Source of the DNA: Nitrosarchaeum sp.
GTDB lineage: Archaea > Thermoproteota > Nitrososphaeria > Nitrososphaerales > Nitrosopumilaceae
Assembly (NCBI GenBank): GCA_023265135.1
Contig: JAHFUM010000001.1
Coordinates: forward strand, 155,632-219,631
DNA length: 64,000 nucleotides
Reading direction: 5' to 3'
Shown: positions 44,102 to 55,626 of the stretch, in pieces
Layout of the letters: the number at the start of each line of letters is the position of its first letter
How positions within the stretch are numbered: position 1 is the first letter of the stretch
Translations under genes and position numbers: made by a program
Notes under the pieces: generated by a model
Seen by the model: the letters and a program-made list of their open reading frames with translations, nothing else
Database searches by the model: none
What the model was told of the DNA's origin: nothing

Positions 44102-45712
44102 ATGCTTGAAAAACTCTCAAGTACTATAGAACAAACTTATCTAGGTCAAAATTGTAATTTTTTTGTGAAAATTTTATTTTTGGTCTGTATGGTTATTTTT
44201 ATTGTAATTGTAATGATTCCATATACATTTGCGGAAGACAATAAAAATTCTGACAAGCCATCATTGCCTAAGATTCTTGATGAGAACTATGTTGTTGAAC
44301 AATTTGCGGCAGAGGGTATTCCAAATAGTCCAACTACCATGACTTTCGTTGGAGACGACATTCTGGTACTGCAGAGATATGATGGAATAGTTAGACTGAT
44401 AAGAGATGGGGTTTTGCAACCATGGCCTGTTTTGGATGTGTCTGTTGCAAAAGATGGTGAAAGAGGAATGCTAGGCATTACATCTAACGGTTCTAAGGTG
44501 TATGTCTATTTTACAGCAGCTGATGTTGATGCTGGAAAGGCAATTGAAAACAGAATTTACAGATATGATTGGAATGGTGAAAAATTAGTAAATCCCGTAT
44601 TGCTTAAAACATTACCGAGTGATAATTTTTATCACAACGGGGGTGCAATGACTGTCTTTAGTGGTCAGACATATGCCGTGATTGGTGATAATGGAAATTA
44701 TGGTAGACTGCAAAACAGGGAAGCCGATTGGAAAAATGATACAAGTGTCATTCTAAGAATAGATCCTCCAGGACCATATTATGCTATGGGTATTCGAAAT
44801 AGTTTTGGAATAACTGTAGATCCAATAACTGGAAATTTGTGGGATACTGAAAATGGTGATGATAGGAATGATGAAATTAACATGGTACCAAAGAATTTTA
44901 ACAGTGGTTGGATCGAGATAACAGGCATAACAAAGAATCAAACTCTAATTGATTCATTGCCAAAGTATGGAGATTTTGTTTACAGCAATCCAGAATTTGT
45001 ATGGGAGAAAACAGTTTGTCCTACAGGAATTGCATTTAGTACATCAGAAAAATTTGCTCAAACAGATAGAGTTTTTGTAGGAGATTGTAATAATGGAAAT
45101 CTCTATAGTTTTAATCTAAATGAACAAAGAACAGGGTTTATTTTTAATTCAACTGATCTTCAAGACAACACATTAAACATTGGCGAATCAAATAAAGAAA
45201 TTTTGTTTGGAACTGGTTTTGGTGCAATTACAGATGTTGAAGAAGGGCCAGATGGTTTCTTGTATATTGTATCAATGTCTAATGGAAAAATATATCGAAT
45301 ACTTCCAAAAGAGGTTGCTCAAAGTATGCCTCCATCAAAGGGTGGGGGTTGTTTAATTGCTACTGCAACATATGGTTCTGAGCTTGCCCCACAAGTACAA
45401 CAATTACGAGAGATAAGAGACAGTAAATTGTTACAGACTGAAATAGGATCTGGTTTTATGAATTCATTTAATTCATTTTATTACTTATTTAGTCCCACAA
45501 TAGCTGATTATGAAAGAGAGAATCCTGTATTCAAAGAAGCTGTAAAAATAATTATCACACCCATGATTAGTTCACTTTCAATTCTAAATTATGCAGATAT
45601 GGATTCAGAAGAATCGGTATTAGGGTATGGTGTTAGTTTGATAATTCTCAATTTAGGAATGTACTTTGTAGCTCCTGTAATTGTTATTATAGGAATAAAA
45701 AAGAAATTCTGA
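44102..45712 (+). CDS. Exported PQQ-dependent sugar dehydrogenase-like protein with C-terminal anchor module
   Basis: A 536-residue protein. A signal/anchor helix (about residues 21-43, ending FAED) precedes a six-bladed β-propeller of the glucose/sorbosone dehydrogenase family (about 55-405), with GMLGITSN, YHNGGAMT and WDTENGDDRNDEIN as typical pieces. The C-terminal 125 residues start GGGCLIATA and are a close match to the end of the surface protein at 30999. Probably acts outside the membrane as an aldose dehydrogenase, or as a binding propeller. Confidence 0.85.
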   Translation: MLEKLSSTIEQTYLGQNCNFFVKILFLVCMVIFIVIVMIPYTFAEDNKNSDKPSLPKILDENYVVEQFAAEGIPNSPTTMTFVGDDILVLQRYDGIVRLIRDGVLQPWPVLDVSVAKDGERGMLGITSNGSKVYVYFTAADVDAGKAIENRIYRYDWNGEKLVNPVLLKTLPSDNFYHNGGAMTVFSGQTYAVIGDNGNYGRLQNREADWKNDTSVILRIDPPGPYYAMGIRNSFGITVDPITGNLWDTENGDDRNDEINMVPKNFNSGWIEITGITKNQTLIDSLPKYGDFVYSNPEFVWEKTVCPTGIAFSTSEKFAQTDRVFVGDCNNGNLYSFNLNEQRTGFIFNSTDLQDNTLNIGESNKEILFGTGFGAITDVEEGPDGFLYIVSMSNGKIYRILPKEVAQSMPPSKGGGCLIATATYGSELAPQVQQLREIRDSKLLQTEIGSGFMNSFNSFYYLFSPTIADYERENPVFKEAVKIIITPMISSLSILNYADMDSEESVLGYGVSLIILNLGMYFVAPVIVIIGIKKKF

Positions 45713-45804
45713 ACTCTTTTTCAGAGCCAGGATAATTGTAAATCTGTGATTTGCCTACTTTCACGAGAAAATGAATAAAAACACATCTCTGAGATGTAAT
45801 GGAA

Positions 45805-45876
45805 GGGCCGGTGGTTTAGTGGTATAATGCCTCGTTCGCAACGAGGATGTCGGGGGTTCAATTCCCCCCCGGTCCA
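45805..45876 (+). tRNA. tRNA-Ala (CGC)
   Basis: Acceptor GGGCCGG/CCGGTCC, anticodon stem CCTCG/CGAGG around loop TTCGCAA with anticodon CGC, T arm GGGGGTTCAATTCCCC, discriminator A. 72 bases, no intron. Its acceptor resembles the tRNA-Ala at 14619-14692. Confidence 0.93.
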
Positions 45877-45926
45877 TTAATAATTTTTCCAGAAACTATT
45901 ATACATAAACAAAGATTATAATTTTC

Positions 45927-46286
45927 ATGAAGGTTTTTGATGGAAAGAAAGCTGCACAAGATTATATGTCTAAACACACTCTTGCGTTTTCAACTCCAGA
46001 ACTAACTCTGATGAGGTTTGCATTTTGGTTAGGAGACACAGTTCCAGATCCTCAAAACAAAGATAACTCAATTCCAAGAATGCTGACATTTATGGTAGAA
46101 CAAGATTTTGCACCGATCTTAATTGATGATGACAAATATGAGCCATCAGGTGCTGTCAAAAGTTCAAATGTTTACGGAAATGTATTTGCACATGCTGATT
46201 CTGACGGAAAATTTTGTTCTGAATGTGGTGCAACTTTATCAAAAACTGCAAAATTCTGTCCTGAGTGTGGAACAACACAGGACTAG
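45927..46286 (+). CDS. Zinc-ribbon protein of unknown function
   Basis: A 119-residue protein with an N-terminal helical domain (about residues 1-75) and a C-terminal zinc ribbon CSECG...CPECG (about 97-115) ending in a short tail. No enzyme motif. It is the first of three nearby proteins that end with or contain this double CxxCG ribbon; it is convergent with the next one. Confidence 0.78.
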   Translation: MKVFDGKKAAQDYMSKHTLAFSTPELTLMRFAFWLGDTVPDPQNKDNSIPRMLTFMVEQDFAPILIDDDKYEPSGAVKSSNVYGNVFAHADSDGKFCSECGATLSKTAKFCPECGTTQD

Positions 46287-46306
46287 TTTTAAAATTATTT
46301 TTAATT

Positions 46307-46834
46307 TTATGCTTTAGTGCCACACTTTGTGCAGAATTTTGCGTTTGCTCTTAATGATGTACCACATGATATGCATCCACTTCCACTTGATACAACAGTT
46401 CTTCTTGGCATAAGTGCTGGATCTGGAGAAGGTAGAGTTCCAACATCACCAAAAGCTTGTTGTGCAGATACTATACCTGGAGGACCACCAACTGGATTTT
46501 GTGCAGAACCAGTTCTTGGCATTCCCATTCCACCCATCATTCCAGGTTGTCCCATTCCCGGCATCAATCCTGGAGATTGAGTATTACCAGAGCCAGAACC
46601 GCGAGATTTTTTCAGCTCAAAAATAACTTTAATTGCAAGAAATTCTAATGCAGAATAAGCTACAACATAATCTCCTAATTTTTGAAAGAATTCTTTATCA
46701 GTTAGCATGCCTTTTTTGTACATGTTATTAGTATCAAGAAATGATTCATAGTATCCTTGAGAATCATCGAACAAACTTTGTAGTTTATCAAATAGCATGT
46801 TTAGAGTGTCTACTTCGCCAAATGACATATCCAT
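46307..46834 (-). CDS. Zinc-ribbon protein with Gly/Met/Pro-rich linker
   Basis: A 175-residue protein: N-terminal helices (about residues 1-75), a Gly/Met/Pro-rich flexible linker (about 80-145) and a C-terminal zinc ribbon CISCGTS...CTKCGTKA (about 154-175). The plan, helical domain plus linker plus ribbon, suggests an adaptor. Function unknown. Transcribed towards the zinc-ribbon gene at 45927. Confidence 0.78.
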   Translation of the reverse strand: MDMSFGEVDTLNMLFDKLQSLFDDSQGYYESFLDTNNMYKKGMLTDKEFFQKLGDYVVAYSALEFLAIKVIFELKKSRGSGSGNTQSPGLMPGMGQPGMMGGMGMPRTGSAQNPVGGPPGIVSAQQAFGDVGTLPSPDPALMPRRTVVSSGSGCISCGTSLRANAKFCTKCGTKA

Positions 46835-46893
46835 GCTTTACTTTTGGAATATTAATTACTTTAGGATCAAAAAATAGAAAAATGTGTTATAGT

Positions 46894-47223
46894 TTATGCT
46901 TGTAATGCTCTTTCAATCATATTTTTGTATGATTCTTTTGATGCTGCACCAACCTGCTGACCAATTATTTCACCTTTGTTAAGGAGAATTAAGGTTGGAA
47001 TGCTAAAGACATTGTATTTTGACGCTAATTCGTTGGCCTCATCTACATTGACTTTGACAAATTTTACTTTGCCTTGATAGTCATTTGCTAGTTCTTCGAC
47101 TACTGGGCTTACCATTCTACATGGACCACACCATTGAGCCCAAAAGTCAACAAACACTGGTATATCAGAGTGGATTACATTGATTTCCCAAGACTTTGCA
47201 TCTGAAACTTCTGTTATTCCCAT
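46894..47223 (-). CDS. trxA: Thioredoxin
   Basis: A 109-residue classical thioredoxin with active site WCGPCR (about residues 31-36) and cis-Pro motif SIPTL. General disulfide reductant. It is the shorter of two thioredoxins in the window (other at 32897-33298). Confidence 0.95.
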   Translation of the reverse strand: MGITEVSDAKSWEINVIHSDIPVFVDFWAQWCGPCRMVSPVVEELANDYQGKVKFVKVNVDEANELASKYNVFSIPTLILLNKGEIIGQQVGAASKESYKNMIERALQA

Positions 47224-47355
47224 AATGACTATAATTTATTGAACATACCTAAAAATGTTCACCAGAATTAACACCGTATTTTTTGTTGGAAAAGAAAAAT
47301 CAAAAAAACAGATTTAGTGATATATACTTAAATGTCGTTTCAATAAAGCGGAGAT

Positions 47356-48114
47356 ATGAGTACTGAACTTAGACTTAAAAAATTAAGAGGTTCTGGTGGC
47401 TTTGTAATGGCAACAGTAACTGATCAACAACAAATGAAAGGAAATTTAGGTGGGCCAGATCTATTTTTAGCACCAATTGGTAGATTAGATAGTAAAAAAA
47501 TCACTAAATATTTTTGTAATACTTGTGAAAAAGAATTTGAAGGTCCCCCAAAAATTGAATATGAAAATCCAAATGAGGAAGTTGCAGAAAATTTAGTTCT
47601 TGCAGAAAAAGGTCAGTATATTTGTAATTCATGTAATGCAACAATAGCTGAATATAGAGAATTTAAAAAACAAAATGAAACAGTTGAAATTGGAATTGCA
47701 AAACCATTAGAAACTGCAAGTCAAATTATTACACCTCAAATATCACAACCTGAACCTCCTGCACAAATTCCAGTGAAATCAGAAATTACACAGTCAGCTA
47801 CACAACCAGGACCAGTTACTGCAATTAGCTCAATTGAGGGATTAGTAGTAATTGATGAAAACGCAAAAAAGATTGGAAAAGCAAAACAAGTTGGAATAGA
47901 TTCTAATCAATCAGTAGTATTGTTAATTATAAAAAATGATGGAACTGAGGGTAGTATTCCATGGAATAGCATAAGAAAAGTAGGAGAAGTCATTCTTTTA
48001 GGAAGTCCAGTATCTGCACCTCAACTCAGTCAACTAGGAAAATGCACAAATTGTGGATTTACAAATAAGGAAGGCTCCAAATTCTGTGAAGAATGTGGTA
48101 GCAAGCTACAATAA
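47356..48114 (+). CDS. PRC-barrel-like protein with two zinc ribbons
   Basis: A 252-residue protein with a first zinc ribbon FCNTCEKEF...ICNSCNATI (about residues 54-97), a Pro-rich linker, a PRC-barrel-like β domain (about 157-218, SIEGLVVIDENAKKIGKA, SIPWNSIRKVGEVILL) and a C-terminal ribbon CTNCGFT...CEECGSKL. PRC barrels often bind RNA or the divisome. A GGAG stretch lies shortly before the ATG. Function is unknown; followed by signal peptidase. Confidence 0.75.
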   Translation: MSTELRLKKLRGSGGFVMATVTDQQQMKGNLGGPDLFLAPIGRLDSKKITKYFCNTCEKEFEGPPKIEYENPNEEVAENLVLAEKGQYICNSCNATIAEYREFKKQNETVEIGIAKPLETASQIITPQISQPEPPAQIPVKSEITQSATQPGPVTAISSIEGLVVIDENAKKIGKAKQVGIDSNQSVVLLIIKNDGTEGSIPWNSIRKVGEVILLGSPVSAPQLSQLGKCTNCGFTNKEGSKFCEECGSKLQ

Positions 48115-48153
48115 GCCCAGATAAATTCAATCAATCAAACTGTAGAGGGTGTA

Positions 48154-48819
48154 ATGAAGTTGAACAAAAAATCTATGTCAAAAGGAATACTCAAAGATAT
48201 CATAATTGTCGCAATAGGAGTGATTGTGATTTGGATTGGTTTGCAAGTTGCATTTGGAACACAAAATCCATTTTATGTTGTAGCCAGTGGAAGCATGATT
48301 CCAGTTTTACAAGTATATGATGTTCTAATTGTCCAAGGACATGAGCCATTTGAAGACATTAAAGTCGGAGATATCATTGTATTTAATCGTCCATCAGGAC
48401 ATGACAGAGTAATCGTACATAGAGTTGCAGCAATTCTTAATGATGAACCTAAAACCATCAGAACAAAAGGAGATGCAAATCCAGGATCAATTCCAGGAAC
48501 AGATTTCCCAATTACCAAAGAGGAGTATATTGGTAAAGTTGCCTATGTGATTCCACAAGTAGGGTATGTCACTCAAATATTGAAACCTCCTATGAATTAT
48601 ATCATAATTGTAATTGTCATAGGAATTATGATTGTAAAACAGATATCTAAAAAGAAAAATGAAAAGGAGTTAAGTTTGCAGGATCCATTTAATCAAAAGG
48701 ATTCCAATGTAGAATCATCTGTAAATATTCCAGAATTAGACAAACTAGAAAAAGATTATGAATATTCAGAACATAAAGAAAGTAAACTAGATGCAGAAGA
48801 ATCAAAAAAAAAATTCTGA
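48154..48819 (+). CDS. Signal peptidase I (archaeal S26B)
   Basis: A 221-residue membrane protease that removes signal peptides from exported proteins. N-terminal membrane helix (about residues 14-32), catalytic Ser in VASGSMIP (about 43-50) and catalytic His in VIVHRV (about 87-92), which with a following Asp-containing region is the archaeal Ser-His-Asp type. A second hydrophobic helix (about 150-165) and a charged cytoplasmic tail follow. It would process the exported proteins at 30999 and 44102. Confidence 0.92.
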   Translation: MKLNKKSMSKGILKDIIIVAIGVIVIWIGLQVAFGTQNPFYVVASGSMIPVLQVYDVLIVQGHEPFEDIKVGDIIVFNRPSGHDRVIVHRVAAILNDEPKTIRTKGDANPGSIPGTDFPITKEEYIGKVAYVIPQVGYVTQILKPPMNYIIIVIVIGIMIVKQISKKKNEKELSLQDPFNQKDSNVESSVNIPELDKLEKDYEYSEHKESKLDAEESKKKF

Positions 48820-48881
48820 AAAAGAACAAAAATAACTTTCTGAATTAAAATATTTAGATATTAAAAAATGTGATCAGTATT

Positions 48882-50426
<1,545 letters not shown>

Positions 50427-50484
50427 TCTAGGTTGTATAAATATTCTAAAACGGTATAAATAAAAATTTACGAATGAATTGCGA

Positions 50485-52581
50485 TCAGAGACCTATTCTA
50501 ACATCAAGAATCTTGCATCCCTTGCCTTTCTCCATTACTAAGACAGGGTTCATGTCAAGTTCCTTAATTTCCTTAAAGTCAGTAACCAATTGGGATAATC
50601 TCTGAATGCATTCAGATAGTTTGGTAATATCAGATGGCTTTTCACCTCTGACTCCTTGAAGTAATTTTTGTGTCTTGATAGATGCTATCATGTCATCAGC
50701 TTCTTTGTCAGTAATTGGGGCAAGTTTGAAGTTTACATCTTTGAGAACTTCTACGTAGATTCCACCCATTCCAAGCATGATAACAGGACCAAACCCAGGC
50801 TCTAGCTTAGAACCTATGATTAATTCTTTACCACCCTTTACCATTTCAACAATTAAAACTCCCTTTATCTCTGCATTTTTGTTATATTTTTTGGCATTTG
50901 CAATAATTGTCTTGAATGCTTCTTTGATTTCTGAATCATTTGTCAGATTTACTTTAACCCCCCCAGCATCTGACTTGTGAATAATTTGTGGTGATGCAAT
51001 CTTCATCACCACAGGATAACCTATTTGCTTTGCAATTCTTATGGCATCTGCTTCAGTTTTTGCAAGTGCGCTTTTTGGTAACGGTAATCCATATGCTTTG
51101 AGAACTTCTTGTCCTTCTTCCTCCAAAAGATTCGGTCGTTTTTCTTTTTTAACTTTATCAAAAATTTTCTTTGCTTTTAGTTTATCAACTTTGAATTTAG
51201 GAATTTGTCCTTCTGGTGTTTTAATCCAATTAGAAAATTTGAGCATTGCAGCAAGTGCTCTAATTGCTCCTTCGGCATATGTATAATAAGGAACCTCACC
51301 TGCAGCTAGAATTTCTCTATTTGTAATTCCTTCATCTAATCCCATCAAGCTTGCAAGCATTGTCTTTTTATATTTTTTAGACATTGCAACTATCACATTT
51401 GCTAATTTATCATAGTTCAAAGTTCCAGATGGGGTACACATTGAGATTACAGAACCTACGTTAGGATGTGTCAAGACACGTTCCAAGACATTGCTGAATC
51501 TATTAAAGTCGGCATCACCTACAATGTCTACAGGATTACGTGAGCTTCCCCAAGGAGGTATTACTGCATCAATCTTTGGACGAATACTGTCAATGTTTGC
51601 CATTTTAATTCCTAGTTTGGAGCATACATCAGTTGAGATAATTGCAGGTCCTCCAGCATTAGATACAATTACAAGTTCTCCACTAGAAGGAAGTGGTTGT
51701 TTTGAAAATGCTACAGCATAATCAAAGAGTTCTTCCATGGTATCAACACGTATTGCACCTGATTGTTTTAGTAAAGCATCATAGATTTCATCAGAACCCA
51801 TCAAAGCTCCAGTATGTGACATTGCAGCCTTTGCACCTTCAGGACTACGACCAGATTTGAGTACAAGAACTGGTTTTTTTAGTTTCTTGGTAATATTTTT
51901 ACAAACTTTAAGAAATTCTTGACCATCGCCCATATCTTCAAGATACATTACAATTACCTTGGTTTGATTGTGATTGGCTAACATTTTGAGAATGTCGACT
52001 TCGCTCATTGCAGCCTTGTTTCCCATACTAATTACAGCAGAAAATCCAATTCCTTGTGCACTGGCATCTTCAACTAATGCTGCACATATTGCACCACTTT
52101 GAGATACGAGTGCAATTTTACCAGATTTTGGTGTGACTTTAAGGAAAGTAGAATTCATCATTGTCTTTGGATCAAGATTCATGACACCAAGACAATTTGG
52201 ACCAATGATTTGTATATTGTATTTTTTAGCAATATCTTTTATTTTCTGTTCTCTTTTTGCACCTTCCTCATCTACTTCTTTAAAACCAGCAGTGATGATA
52301 ATTACACCTTTGACTTTTTTCTTACCGCATTCTTCTAAAACATCTGCAACTAAGAGATTATTGATTACAATCACTGCAAGATCAACAGGTTTTGGAATAT
52401 CCAAGACACTCTTGTATGCTGTTTTGTAAAATACAGTTGGTCTTGTAGGACTAACAGGAAAAACAGTGCCTTTGAATCCATTCATAATATTTGATGTAAT
52501 TGTTGCTCCAACACTACCTCGTTTGTCAGATGCACCAATAATCGCTATAGATTTTGGTGAAAGAAAAACAGACTCGGCCAC
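50485..52581 (-). CDS. ADP-forming acyl-CoA synthetase, probably 4-hydroxybutyrate-CoA ligase
   Basis: A 698-residue fused α/β acyl-CoA synthetase (NDP-forming). CoA-binding domain with GSVGATI (about residues 22-28), SQSGAI, the phospho-His motif MSHTGAL (about 249-255), and a C-terminal ATP-grasp domain (PVVMKIASPQIIHKSDAGGV). In Nitrosopumilus the enzyme next to 4-hydroxybutyryl-CoA dehydratase is the ADP-forming 4-hydroxybutyrate-CoA ligase that makes this cycle energy-efficient; the same order here supports that role. Confidence 0.9.
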   Translation of the reverse strand: MAESVFLSPKSIAIIGASDKRGSVGATITSNIMNGFKGTVFPVSPTRPTVFYKTAYKSVLDIPKPVDLAVIVINNLLVADVLEECGKKKVKGVIIITAGFKEVDEEGAKREQKIKDIAKKYNIQIIGPNCLGVMNLDPKTMMNSTFLKVTPKSGKIALVSQSGAICAALVEDASAQGIGFSAVISMGNKAAMSEVDILKMLANHNQTKVIVMYLEDMGDGQEFLKVCKNITKKLKKPVLVLKSGRSPEGAKAAMSHTGALMGSDEIYDALLKQSGAIRVDTMEELFDYAVAFSKQPLPSSGELVIVSNAGGPAIISTDVCSKLGIKMANIDSIRPKIDAVIPPWGSSRNPVDIVGDADFNRFSNVLERVLTHPNVGSVISMCTPSGTLNYDKLANVIVAMSKKYKKTMLASLMGLDEGITNREILAAGEVPYYTYAEGAIRALAAMLKFSNWIKTPEGQIPKFKVDKLKAKKIFDKVKKEKRPNLLEEEGQEVLKAYGLPLPKSALAKTEADAIRIAKQIGYPVVMKIASPQIIHKSDAGGVKVNLTNDSEIKEAFKTIIANAKKYNKNAEIKGVLIVEMVKGGKELIIGSKLEPGFGPVIMLGMGGIYVEVLKDVNFKLAPITDKEADDMIASIKTQKLLQGVRGEKPSDITKLSECIQRLSQLVTDFKEIKELDMNPVLVMEKGKGCKILDVRIGL

Positions 52582-52644
52582 GTTAATTTGGACTAAAGAT
52601 TTTGTATAATAAAGTTATTCATGGAAATTTCTGATCTCTGTTTT

Positions 52645-52995
52645 TTAGCTTCCTAGCATCTTTCCTGCCAAATTTTCTTTTCGTGGAACCCATAACAGAG
52701 TAATTTTTGGAAATTTTCCCATTAGAGTCCATGCTTCACGTGCAAGTTCTCGTAATTTTTCATTGTTTATTGCAAATTCATGATTTAATTGATAGATTGT
52801 GTTTTTTGAATCACTAAAAATTGTAATCTCTTCATTATTCAAGTTTTTCAGTGCTGCAATAATTGCCATGTATTCAGCCTGATTGTTTGTTATTTCAGAC
52901 TTTTTTTCATAAAAAGATTCTCTGGTCTCTTTTACAAAATAACCAAATCCGCCAGTAGGACCTCCAGAACCATCTACGTAAACATTAATTCTCAT
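52645..52995 (-). CDS. RNase HI-like protein with an altered last catalytic position
   Basis: A 116-residue RNase H-fold protein. Catalytic acids are seen as Asp in YVDGSGG (about residue 8), Glu in NNQAEYMA (about 41) and Asp in FSDSKN (about 62). The fourth acid, usually in N-x-A-D-x-L near the C-terminus, is Gly (ENLAGKML). It may still act with three acids or have weak activity. Starts within the end of the membrane protein gene upstream (11-base overlap). Confidence 0.82.
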   Translation of the reverse strand: MRINVYVDGSGGPTGGFGYFVKETRESFYEKKSEITNNQAEYMAIIAALKNLNNEEITIFSDSKNTIYQLNHEFAINNEKLRELAREAWTLMGKFPKITLLWVPRKENLAGKMLGS

Positions 52996-53428
52996 CTTTG
53001 TATAACCTCGTCATTTTTACACTCAAATTAATTACTATCAAACAAATTATCATAGATATGGTTTGTGACACTATAGAAGCAAGATAAGCATCGTAGTTTA
53101 TGGTTAGAAAATAATAGTGCAAGGACCATCTCACTATAGTGTAAACAACTTCAGCTATTCCTAATGAAGTTATAATTTTAATTAGATCATGTTTTAGTTT
53201 TGATTTATCAGATTCAAGAAGATATTTTTTTTTATTATCTAAATAATACAAACCACCAAATACAGAAAAATAAATTACATAATCAACGAGTAATGTATAA
53301 GTACTATTAAGATAATCTGCTTGATCAGATAATAAATTAGCGACGATTGCAGAGATGATAATTGATGTTGTAATAGCAATCAGAAGATTTTTGTTTAACA
53401 TAAAATATTTCTGATATTTTTCCAACAT
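52985..53428 (-). CDS. Multi-pass membrane protein, unknown
   Basis: A 147-residue protein with four hydrophobic segments (about residues 13-31, 44-60, 78-98 and 115-135) and a basic C-terminus. No known motif. Its 3' end overlaps the RNase HI-like gene by 11 bases, so the two are translationally coupled, but no functional link is evident. Confidence 0.65.
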   Translation of the reverse strand: MLEKYQKYFMLNKNLLIAITTSIIISAIVANLLSDQADYLNSTYTLLVDYVIYFSVFGGLYYLDNKKKYLLESDKSKLKHDLIKIITSLGIAEVVYTIVRWSLHYYFLTINYDAYLASIVSQTISMIICLIVINLSVKMTRLYKDEN

Positions 53429-53463
53429 AAAATTATTAATTATTCACTACAATTAAACTGAGA

Positions 53464-53748
53464 CTAGTCTAAAGTAATTTTTAAGAAGATCAATAATCCT
53501 GCAAGTTCTGCAATACCTACACCTAACATGTACGGAAATATCTCATATGAAAAAATTTGATCCATTGAAAAATATGCAAATGCCCCAATAACATTATGAA
53601 GAAACAACATGCCTGCAACAACAATCATCCCTAATGGAAGCTGCGCTCGTGTCTTTACATACATTTTTCCAAAAATGTAAATCAAGATTCCAAGAACGGT
53701 CATATTAATAATTGAAACAACAGATAGCACTAGGGAGTTAGATTCCAT
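53464..53748 (-). CDS. Small three-helix membrane protein, unknown
   Basis: A 94-residue protein with three hydrophobic segments (about residues 6-26, 36-56 and 70-92). The FGKMYVKTRAQLPLGM loop between the first two is basic. Unknown function. It lies 35 bases upstream of the next membrane protein gene on the same strand and just downstream of the urease genes. Confidence 0.65.
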   Translation of the reverse strand: MESNSLVLSVVSIINMTVLGILIYIFGKMYVKTRAQLPLGMIVVAGMLFLHNVIGAFAYFSMDQIFSYEIFPYMLGVGIAELAGLLIFLKITLD

Positions 53749-53913
53749 TTAAAGAGAAGCATCTCCTGATCTTTTATTTACTTTTATCCAATTTTCCTTC
53801 AATTTCTTATAGTATCTCTATATTTGCTTCCAAAAATGCGATATAAAATGCATAATACTATACTAGCAGGTTTTCTTAATGATTGTATTTAGTTGATGGC
53901 AATAGATTTACGA

Positions 53914-55626
53914 TTAGAAGAGATTGTATAACCTTGCAAGAGAAACTTTGTCAGATGGATCGACTGTAGCAATTTTTCCATCTACTCTCACCTCATAGGT
54001 TTCTGGATTGATCTCGATTTTTGGAGTGAGATTATTGTAAATCATGTCTTTCTTGCCAATATTTCTACAATTTTTTACAGGAACCAATTTTTTATGGATT
54101 TTGACTTTTGATGCTAGTCCCAAATCAATTGCAATTTGTGATGTAAATGTAACAGAAGTAGAATGTTTTGCCCCACCCATGGAACCAAACATTGGTCTAT
54201 AGGAGATAGGTTCTACTGTTGGTATAGAACCATTAGGATCCCCCATTAGAGAATATGCAATCATTCCTCCCTTGATTATTAATTTTGGTTTGATGCCAAA
54301 AAATTGCGGCGTCCAAATTACAATATCAGCGATTTTTCCAGATTCTAACGATCCCACATATTGTGATATTCCATGTGTGATTGCAGGATTTATTGTGATT
54401 TTTGCAAGATATCGTTTAACTCTTAGATTATCATTTTCTCCAGATTCTTGTGCAAGTCTGCCTGTCATTTTTTTCATTTTATCTGCAGTTTGCCAATTTC
54501 TTGTTGTAACTTCACCTACTCGGCCCATTGCTTGACTATCAGATGACATCATACTTAGAGCTCCAATATCATGCAAGACATCCTCAGCAGCTATGGTTTC
54601 ACCACGAATTCGTGATTCTGCAAAAGAGATATCCTCTGGAACAGATGGATTGAGATGATGACATACCATCATCATATCCAAATGTTCTGATAACGTATTT
54701 ACTGTAAATGGTCTTGTTGGATTTGTAGATGACGGTAGAACATTTTTTTCACCAGCAATCTTCATTATATCTGGAGCATGTCCTCCACCAGCGCCCTCAG
54801 TATGATATGTGTGAATTGTTCTACCAGCTATTGCGTTTATTGTATCATCGACATATCCGCATTCGTTTAATGTATCAGTGTGAATTGCTACTTGAGTATC
54901 AGTTTTGTCTGCAACCCTTAGAGCAGTATCAATAGTAGCAGGTGTTGTACCCCAATCCTCATGTAGTTTTAAACCGCATGCACCACCTTCTATTTGCTCC
55001 ATTAGTGCTACCTCTTGAGAATCATTTCCTTTTCCTAAGAAACCAAAATTCAGTGGAAGTTCATCAACTGCCTCAATCATTCTTTGAATATTCCAAGAGC
55101 CGGGAGTGCATGTAGTGGCATTGGTTCCATCAGCAGGACCTGTCCCGCCACCAATCATTGTAGTGGTGCCACTACAGATTGCATGTATTGCTTGCTGTGG
55201 TGAAATAAAATGAATGTGAGTATCGATTGCACCTGGAGTACAAATTGTATGTTCTCCTGAAATTACCTCTGTGTTTGATGAAATAATCATATCAATTCCA
55301 TCCATTATGTTTGGATTCCCAGCATTACCAATTCCTACAATAATTCCATCTTTGATTCCAATGTCACCCTTGAGTATACCCAAAATTGGATCCATAATGA
55401 TTGCATTTGTAATTACAAGATCAAGTGAGTTTTCTCTTTTGATGCCACTTGCCTGACCCATTCCATCTCTAGCACTCTTTCCTCCACCAAAAACCACTTC
55501 GTCTCCATATACGAGAAGATTTTTTTCAATCTCAATTATCAAATCAGTATCAGCAAGTCTTACTTTGTCACCAATTGTAGGACCGAAAAGGTCGACGTAT
55601 GTCTTTCGAGGTATTTTCAGAGTCAT
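53914..55626 (-). CDS. ureC: Urease subunit alpha (catalytic)
   Basis: Hydrolyses urea to ammonia and CO2 at a dinickel site. The 570-residue subunit shows the nickel ligands HIHF (about residues 135-138), the Lys that is carbamylated in GLKLHEDWG (about 218-226), the HTDTLNE and [12 protein letters not shown] segments, the mobile-flap CHHLNPS and the Asp in the [14 protein letters not shown] stretch. Complete and apparently active. Overlaps ureB by 4 bases in the order ureA-ureB-ureC. Confidence 0.97.
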   Translation of the reverse strand: MTLKIPRKTYVDLFGPTIGDKVRLADTDLIIEIEKNLLVYGDEVVFGGGKSARDGMGQASGIKRENSLDLVITNAIIMDPILGILKGDIGIKDGIIVGIGNAGNPNIMDGIDMIISSNTEVISGEHTICTPGAIDTHIHFISPQQAIHAICSGTTTMIGGGTGPADGTNATTCTPGSWNIQRMIEAVDELPLNFGFLGKGNDSQEVALMEQIEGGACGLKLHEDWGTTPATIDTALRVADKTDTQVAIHTDTLNECGYVDDTINAIAGRTIHTYHTEGAGGGHAPDIMKIAGEKNVLPSSTNPTRPFTVNTLSEHLDMMMVCHHLNPSVPEDISFAESRIRGETIAAEDVLHDIGALSMMSSDSQAMGRVGEVTTRNWQTADKMKKMTGRLAQESGENDNLRVKRYLAKITINPAITHGISQYVGSLESGKIADIVIWTPQFFGIKPKLIIKGGMIAYSLMGDPNGSIPTVEPISYRPMFGSMGGAKHSTSVTFTSQIAIDLGLASKVKIHKKLVPVKNCRNIGKKDMIYNNLTPKIEINPETYEVRVDGKIATVDPSDKVSLARLYNLF

